Positions 59,953 to 64,000 of a DNA stretch of 64,000 nt are shown here, one piece after another. Source of the DNA: Candidatus Synechococcus calcipolaris G9. Its GTDB lineage: Bacteria; Cyanobacteriota; Cyanobacteriia; Thermosynechococcales; Thermosynechococcaceae. Under the pieces are notes generated by a model that had not been told where the DNA came from, made no database searches, and saw only the letters and a program-made list of their open reading frames with translations. Each line of letters opens with the position of its first letter. The stretch's first letter is position 1. The position numbers and the translations under genes are program-made. The stretch lies in assembly GCF_029582805.1 (NCBI RefSeq), contig NZ_JAKKUT010000008.1, forward strand, positions 62,001 through 126,000, written 5' to 3'.

Positions 59953-60726
59953 ATGGATATTATTCCAGCCATTGATCTATTGGGGGGGCAATGCGTCCGC
60001 CTTTTCCAAGGAGATTACAACCAAGTTGACGTTTTTGACTCTGACCCGGTGCAGGTAGCATTTCGCTGGCAATCCCAGGGTGCTCCTCGCTTACATTTAG
60101 TGGATTTGGATGGGGCAAAATCGGGGCAACCCATTAACCATGGGGCGATCGCCAGCTTAGTTAAAGCCCTGAATATTCCAGTTCAGGTGGGGGGAGGCTT
60201 GCGAACCTGGCAACAGGTGACAGACCTTTTATCCCTAGGGGTGGAACGGGCCATTTTAGGGACAATCGCCCTAGAGAATCCCCAACTGGTGCAAACCCTA
60301 GCGGCTGAATTTCCGGGGCAAATTTGGGTGGGGATTGATGCCCGCAATGGATTTGTGGCCACCCGGGGCTGGCTGGAAACCTCGGAAATCAACGCCATTG
60401 ATCTGGCCCAGCAGATGGCTAACTTGGGAGTGGCGGGGATTATTTATACCGATATTTATCGAGATGGGACGATGCAAGGGCCGAATATAGATGCGCTACG
60501 GCAATTATTAGCCGTGGTCAATGTGCCGGTGATTGCCTCCGGTGGCATTAGTTCCCTCACGGATATTCTCAATCTGTTCCCTTTGCACTATTCTGGACTA
60601 GTTGGGGCGATCGTCGGTAGAGCCTTATATACCGATGCCCTATCCCTACCAGAGGCAGTTCGAGCCGTTGGTCAGGGTCGCTGGCAAGATGTCCCCCCGG
60701 ATTTGGGATCCTCCGCATGGGCCTAA
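59953..60726 (+). CDS. hisA: Phosphoribosylformimino-AICAR-phosphate isomerase HisA
   Basis: The 257-residue TIM-barrel protein begins MDIIPAIDLLGGQCVRLFQGDY with catalytic Asp8; the second aspartate lies in GIDARNG. Repeated half-barrel phosphate sites are seen in VGGGLRTWQQV and ASGGISSL. It performs the Amadori rearrangement in histidine synthesis. It is followed closely by the ABC exporter, probably without functional connection. Confidence 0.95.
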   Translation: MDIIPAIDLLGGQCVRLFQGDYNQVDVFDSDPVQVAFRWQSQGAPRLHLVDLDGAKSGQPINHGAIASLVKALNIPVQVGGGLRTWQQVTDLLSLGVERAILGTIALENPQLVQTLAAEFPGQIWVGIDARNGFVATRGWLETSEINAIDLAQQMANLGVAGIIYTDIYRDGTMQGPNIDALRQLLAVVNVPVIASGGISSLTDILNLFPLHYSGLVGAIVGRALYTDALSLPEAVRAVGQGRWQDVPPDLGSSAWA

Positions 60727-60776
60727 CCCCATGGCTGTGCCTTCGTCGGATTCCTGTACTTCATCCTATGGTATGA

Positions 60777-62633
60777 ATGCTTAAATATCCCCTTATCAAG
60801 CAACTGCGTCGACTCTGGGATTTATTCGATCAAAGAGAGCGTTGGCAAGTGGTTGGCATACTCTGCCTGATGCTCATGGGGACATTTTTAGAAGCCTTGG
60901 GGATCGGCTTAATCTTGCCCCTGATTACGGCCCTAGAAAAACCAGAGGTGCTTAACAATGTCATCTTTTGGCGGACAGAATCTATCCCCCTTTCCCCCCA
61001 AGAGCAACGGTTTTGGTTAATTGTGATCAGTTCCGGGTTTGGTGCCCTATACCTGGTTAAAAACGTCTATCTCACTTTTTCTAGTTATATTCAAATTAAG
61101 TTTCTGATTCGCAAACAGTTGAAATTTTCAACACGGTTATTTAATAACTATCTTTTTAAGCCCTATACCTTTCATCTTCAGCACAACACGTCTACTTTAA
61201 TACAAAGAATTGGTGGTGAAGTATCTATATTATTTACAGGTGTTTTATTCCATCTTCTTGTTTTTGTGGCTGAAGTTGCGGTTGTTTCAGCTATTGTCGG
61301 TTTACTCATTGCCAATGAACCACTGATTTCGCTGATTGTGGTGGCATGTTTATCGGTTTTGACTTTAGTATTTTATAAACTGTTACGTCGGAAAATTAGT
61401 CAAGCTGGAAAAATCCGACTGGAATACGGGCAAAAAATTACTCAAAACCTATTGGAAGGCTTAGGGGCCGTTAAAGAAGTTAAGGTGCTGCAAAGGGAAA
61501 ATTTTTTCTTGGATGATTATATCCACAATTTTCAAATTTCCCAATCATCTAATCTTTTTCTACTCGTGGCGAATGTATTGCCTCGCTTCTACATTGAAAC
61601 CCTAGCGATTGTTAGTTTAGTTTTAATTATTGTTGTTGGACTTCTCCAAGATAATAACATTAGTTCAATTTTGCCAACGGTTTCACTCTTTGCAGTGGCA
61701 GCCTTCAGGTTAATGCCTTCCGTGGGACGGATCATGGGATCCATGAATAGCGTTATCTATTCGATTCATGCCGTGGATGCAATCTATGATGATTATTTGG
61801 AATCCACCCATACCTTACCTTTGGCAAATCAGAATCAAGAATCTGAAAGTCCGAATTATCGTGGACAACTCTTGGGCGATCGCATTGAATTATTGGATGT
61901 CCACTACCAATATCCACAGTCAGATAAAAAATCCTTGGATGGGGTTTCCTTAAAGATTCATCAGGGGGAAATGGTGGGCTTTGTTGGCTCTTCCGGGGCG
62001 GGGAAAACCACGGTCATTGATGTTATTTTGGGCCTGTTAAGGCCCAGTCAGGGCGATGTCCAGGTTGATGGCCAAAGTATTTACGAGAATCTGGGGGGCT
62101 GGCAGCGGCAAATCGGTTATATTCCCCAGGCGATGTTTTTATCTGATGATACCCTCCGCAATAATATTGCCTTTGGTTTATCGGCGGATCTAATTGATGA
62201 AACGGCCCTGATGACCGCCGTTCGAGCCGCTCAATTAGAAGACTTTGTGGCAGAACTACCCCAAGGACTCGATACCATGGTGGGGGAACGGGGAGTACGA
62301 CTCTCCGGGGGGCAACGGCAACGCATTGGTATTGCCCGGGCCATCTATCATAATCCCTCGGTTTTGGTCATGGATGAAGCCACGGCGGCCCTGGATAATC
62401 AAACGGAAGCCGGGGTGATGGAAGCGGTGCAAGCCTTTAGCGGTGAAAAAACGATTCTGATTATTGCCCACCGTCTAAGTACGGTAATGAATTGCGATCG
62501 CCTGTATTTGCTCGACAAAGGTCAGATTATTGCCCAGGGAACCTACAGAGAATTACTAGAGACCTCTCCCCAATTTCAGGCAATGGCCCGCAGCTATGGC
62601 CAGGCAGAGCAAGACTTAGCAAAGGGTTCCTAA
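60777..62633 (+). CDS. ABC exporter, fused membrane and ATPase domains (MsbA/PglK-like)
   Basis: The first 330 residues contain about six membrane helices and start FLEALGIGLILPLITAL, a pattern seen in PglK-type lipid-linked oligosaccharide flippases. The nucleotide-binding domain has Walker A GSSGAGKTT, signature LSGGQRQRIG, Walker B VLVMDEAT and the switch His in IIAHRLS, all in order. As a homodimer it would move a lipid or glycan across the membrane. The cargo is unknown, and no glycosyltransferase cluster is visible. Confidence 0.85.
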   Translation: MLKYPLIKQLRRLWDLFDQRERWQVVGILCLMLMGTFLEALGIGLILPLITALEKPEVLNNVIFWRTESIPLSPQEQRFWLIVISSGFGALYLVKNVYLTFSSYIQIKFLIRKQLKFSTRLFNNYLFKPYTFHLQHNTSTLIQRIGGEVSILFTGVLFHLLVFVAEVAVVSAIVGLLIANEPLISLIVVACLSVLTLVFYKLLRRKISQAGKIRLEYGQKITQNLLEGLGAVKEVKVLQRENFFLDDYIHNFQISQSSNLFLLVANVLPRFYIETLAIVSLVLIIVVGLLQDNNISSILPTVSLFAVAAFRLMPSVGRIMGSMNSVIYSIHAVDAIYDDYLESTHTLPLANQNQESESPNYRGQLLGDRIELLDVHYQYPQSDKKSLDGVSLKIHQGEMVGFVGSSGAGKTTVIDVILGLLRPSQGDVQVDGQSIYENLGGWQRQIGYIPQAMFLSDDTLRNNIAFGLSADLIDETALMTAVRAAQLEDFVAELPQGLDTMVGERGVRLSGGQRQRIGIARAIYHNPSVLVMDEATAALDNQTEAGVMEAVQAFSGEKTILIIAHRLSTVMNCDRLYLLDKGQIIAQGTYRELLETSPQFQAMARSYGQAEQDLAKGS

Positions 62634-62750
62634 GAATCCTAATTCAAATTTCTTTACAAAATCGTTACAATGGGCAAAAGGTTCCTGTGGGTTTGAATTT
62701 GCCTTTTGATCCTTGATCTATTTTAACCACTATGATGTTTCATTCTTTCC

Positions 62751-64000
62751 ATGGCTGACTTGACCGTACCCCCCAGCAATCGCCCTGGTTCTCCTCACAC
62801 TCCCAGCAGTTGCATTCATATTCGGGGAGCGCGGCAGCATAATCTCAAAAACATTGACCTCGTTTTACCCCGCGATCGCCTGATCGTGTTTACAGGGGTA
62901 TCGGGTTCCGGTAAGTCTTCCCTGGCCTTTGATACAATTTTTGCCGAAGGTCAGCGGCGGTATGTAGAATCCCTCAGTGCCTATGCCCGTCAGTTTCTAG
63001 GGCAACTGGATAAGCCAGATGTGGACGGGATAGAGGGATTAAGTCCAGCGATTTCCATTGATCAAAAGTCTACTTCCCATAACCCCCGCTCGACGGTGGG
63101 AACCGTGACAGAAATTTACGACTACCTACGGTTATTGTTTGGCCGGGCCGGGGAACCCCATTGTCCCCACTGCGATCGCCCCATTTCGCCCCAAACCATT
63201 GATCAGATGGTGGATCAGGTGATGCAGTTAGCCGATAGGACTCGATTTCAAATTTTAGCTCCCGTGGTGCGTGGGAAAAAAGGAACCCATAAAAAATTAC
63301 TCTCTAGCTTAGCCAGTGAGGGCTTTGTTCGCGTCAACGTAAATGGGGAGGTACGGGATATCAGTGATGCCATTGACCTAGATAAAAATCATCAGCATAC
63401 CATTGAGATTGTGATTGATCGCCTCGTCAAAAAAGCAGGCATTGAAGAGCGGTTGGCCGATTCCCTAAGTACCTGTCTGAAGCAATCGGGGGGAATTGCC
63501 ATGATTGATCTCCTGGCTAACGCCCCATCTCAAACCACGTCTGGCAAAGATCAGCCTCACCTAACCCTAGTCTCTAGGTCATCTGCGGGCGACGATGGGG
63601 ACACAGGATCAGACGATAGGGCCGGCAGCTTAAAGGTTGCAGAGGCGGCACATCAATACCATGCCCCTAGGGAAAATTTAATCTTTTCTGAGAATTTTGC
63701 CTGTCCTGAGCATGGGGCCGTGATGGAGGAGTTATCCCCGCGCCTATTTTCCTTTAATTCTCCCTATGGAGCCTGTCCCCATTGCCATGGTCTGGGGTAT
63801 TTACCGACATTTTCCGAAGATTTAGTGGTTCCCAATCCAGAGTTGCCCGTTTATGCGGCGATCGCCCCCTGGGCCGACAAAGATCATAGCTACTATTTTT
63901 CCCTTTTGGTGAGCGTGGCAGATGCCTTTGACTTTGACATTAATACGCCCTGGAAAAACCTAAGTCAACTGCACCAGGATGTCCTTCTCCATGGCTGCGA
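62751..64000 (+). CDS. uvrA: Excinuclease ABC subunit A (5' part, cut by window edge)
   Basis: The frame from ATG 62751 stays open to the window end (416 codons). It contains Walker [10 protein letters not shown] (about 49-57), [15 protein letters not shown] and a first zinc-type cysteine cluster CPHCDRP, with a second cysteine set later ([11 protein letters not shown]). UvrA scans DNA for bulky lesions and loads UvrB in nucleotide excision repair. No LexA-type box was recognised upstream. Confidence 0.95.
   Translation, partial: MADLTVPPSNRPGSPHTPSSCIHIRGARQHNLKNIDLVLPRDRLIVFTGVSGSGKSSLAFDTIFAEGQRRYVESLSAYARQFLGQLDKPDVDGIEGLSPAISIDQKSTSHNPRSTVGTVTEIYDYLRLLFGRAGEPHCPHCDRPISPQTIDQMVDQVMQLADRTRFQILAPVVRGKKGTHKKLLSSLASEGFVRVNVNGEVRDISDAIDLDKNHQHTIEIVIDRLVKKAGIEERLADSLSTCLKQSGGIAMIDLLANAPSQTTSGKDQPHLTLVSRSSAGDDGDTGSDDRAGSLKVAEAAHQYHAPRENLIFSENFACPEHGAVMEELSPRLFSFNSPYGACPHCHGLGYLPTFSEDLVVPNPELPVYAAIAPWADKDHSYYFSLLVSVADAFDFDINTPWKNLSQLHQDVLLHGC

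Noticed and set aside
62785-62800. CTCCTCACAC-like string resembling the core of the Yfr1 small RNA
   Set aside because: It lies inside the N-terminal coding part of uvrA, without the flanking hairpins of Yfr1.

Overview
The window is chromosomal DNA from a beta-cyanobacterium. The evidence is a beta-carboxysome operon (ccmK2-ccmK1-ccmL-ccmM), an AnaCyp40/CYP38-type cyclophilin, an SphR/SphS-like two-component pair, a cyanobacterial omega subunit, an RRM-type Rbp protein, and the palindrome GCGATCGC (HIP1), which is scattered densely over most of the sequence. The CcmM cysteine pair at 194/200 has the same numbering as I recall for Thermosynechococcus CcmM, so a Thermosynechococcus/PCC 6312-like lineage is possible. 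I cannot name the species from sequence alone.

Layout. 0-4.6 kb: a truncated methyltransferase, a DUF1822 protein paired with a sigma-70-like HTH protein, and a membrane-anchored coiled-coil protein. 4.6-14.3 kb: a mannosyltransferase-HtrA protease pair, a histidine phosphatase, a pentapeptide membrane protein, an M23 peptidase, ruvA, small conserved genes and a broken dps. 14.5-18.5 kb: small heat-shock protein, carboxysome operon and peroxiredoxin. 19.1-20.6 kb: an accessory HNH-endonuclease/J-domain pair that lacks HIP1 sites. 20.8-37 kb: DM13 protein, M1 aminopeptidase, a small-gene/acyltransferase cluster, a UvrD helicase carrying an internal DnaQ-type exonuclease, truB-TolC, an Rpn-type nuclease, cysQ-like and GIY-YIG genes, carB. 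37.3-40 kb: Fic, EcsC and small membrane proteins. 40.2-48.5 kb: M16 peptidase, cobS, pgm, murJ, argG, CYP38-like cyclophilin. 48.6-49.3 kb: a Phd/PIN toxin-antitoxin pair followed by a 92-nt attC-like palindrome. 49.4-64 kb: isocitrate/isopropylmalate-type dehydrogenase, sphR-sphS, HD hydrolase, rpoZ, mnmA, rbp, ilvC, class III aminotransferase, hisA, ABC exporter and the start of uvrA.

Most of the window is ordinary housekeeping sequence. The places that deserve a second look are the attC-like site directly behind the toxin gene; the HNH/J-domain module; the CcmM protein whose fourth RbcS-like repeat is cut short and which has no ccmN beside it; the dps gene with a nonsense codon and a frameshift; and the helicase-exonuclease fusion. 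I saw no tRNA, rRNA, CRISPR array or complete insertion sequence.
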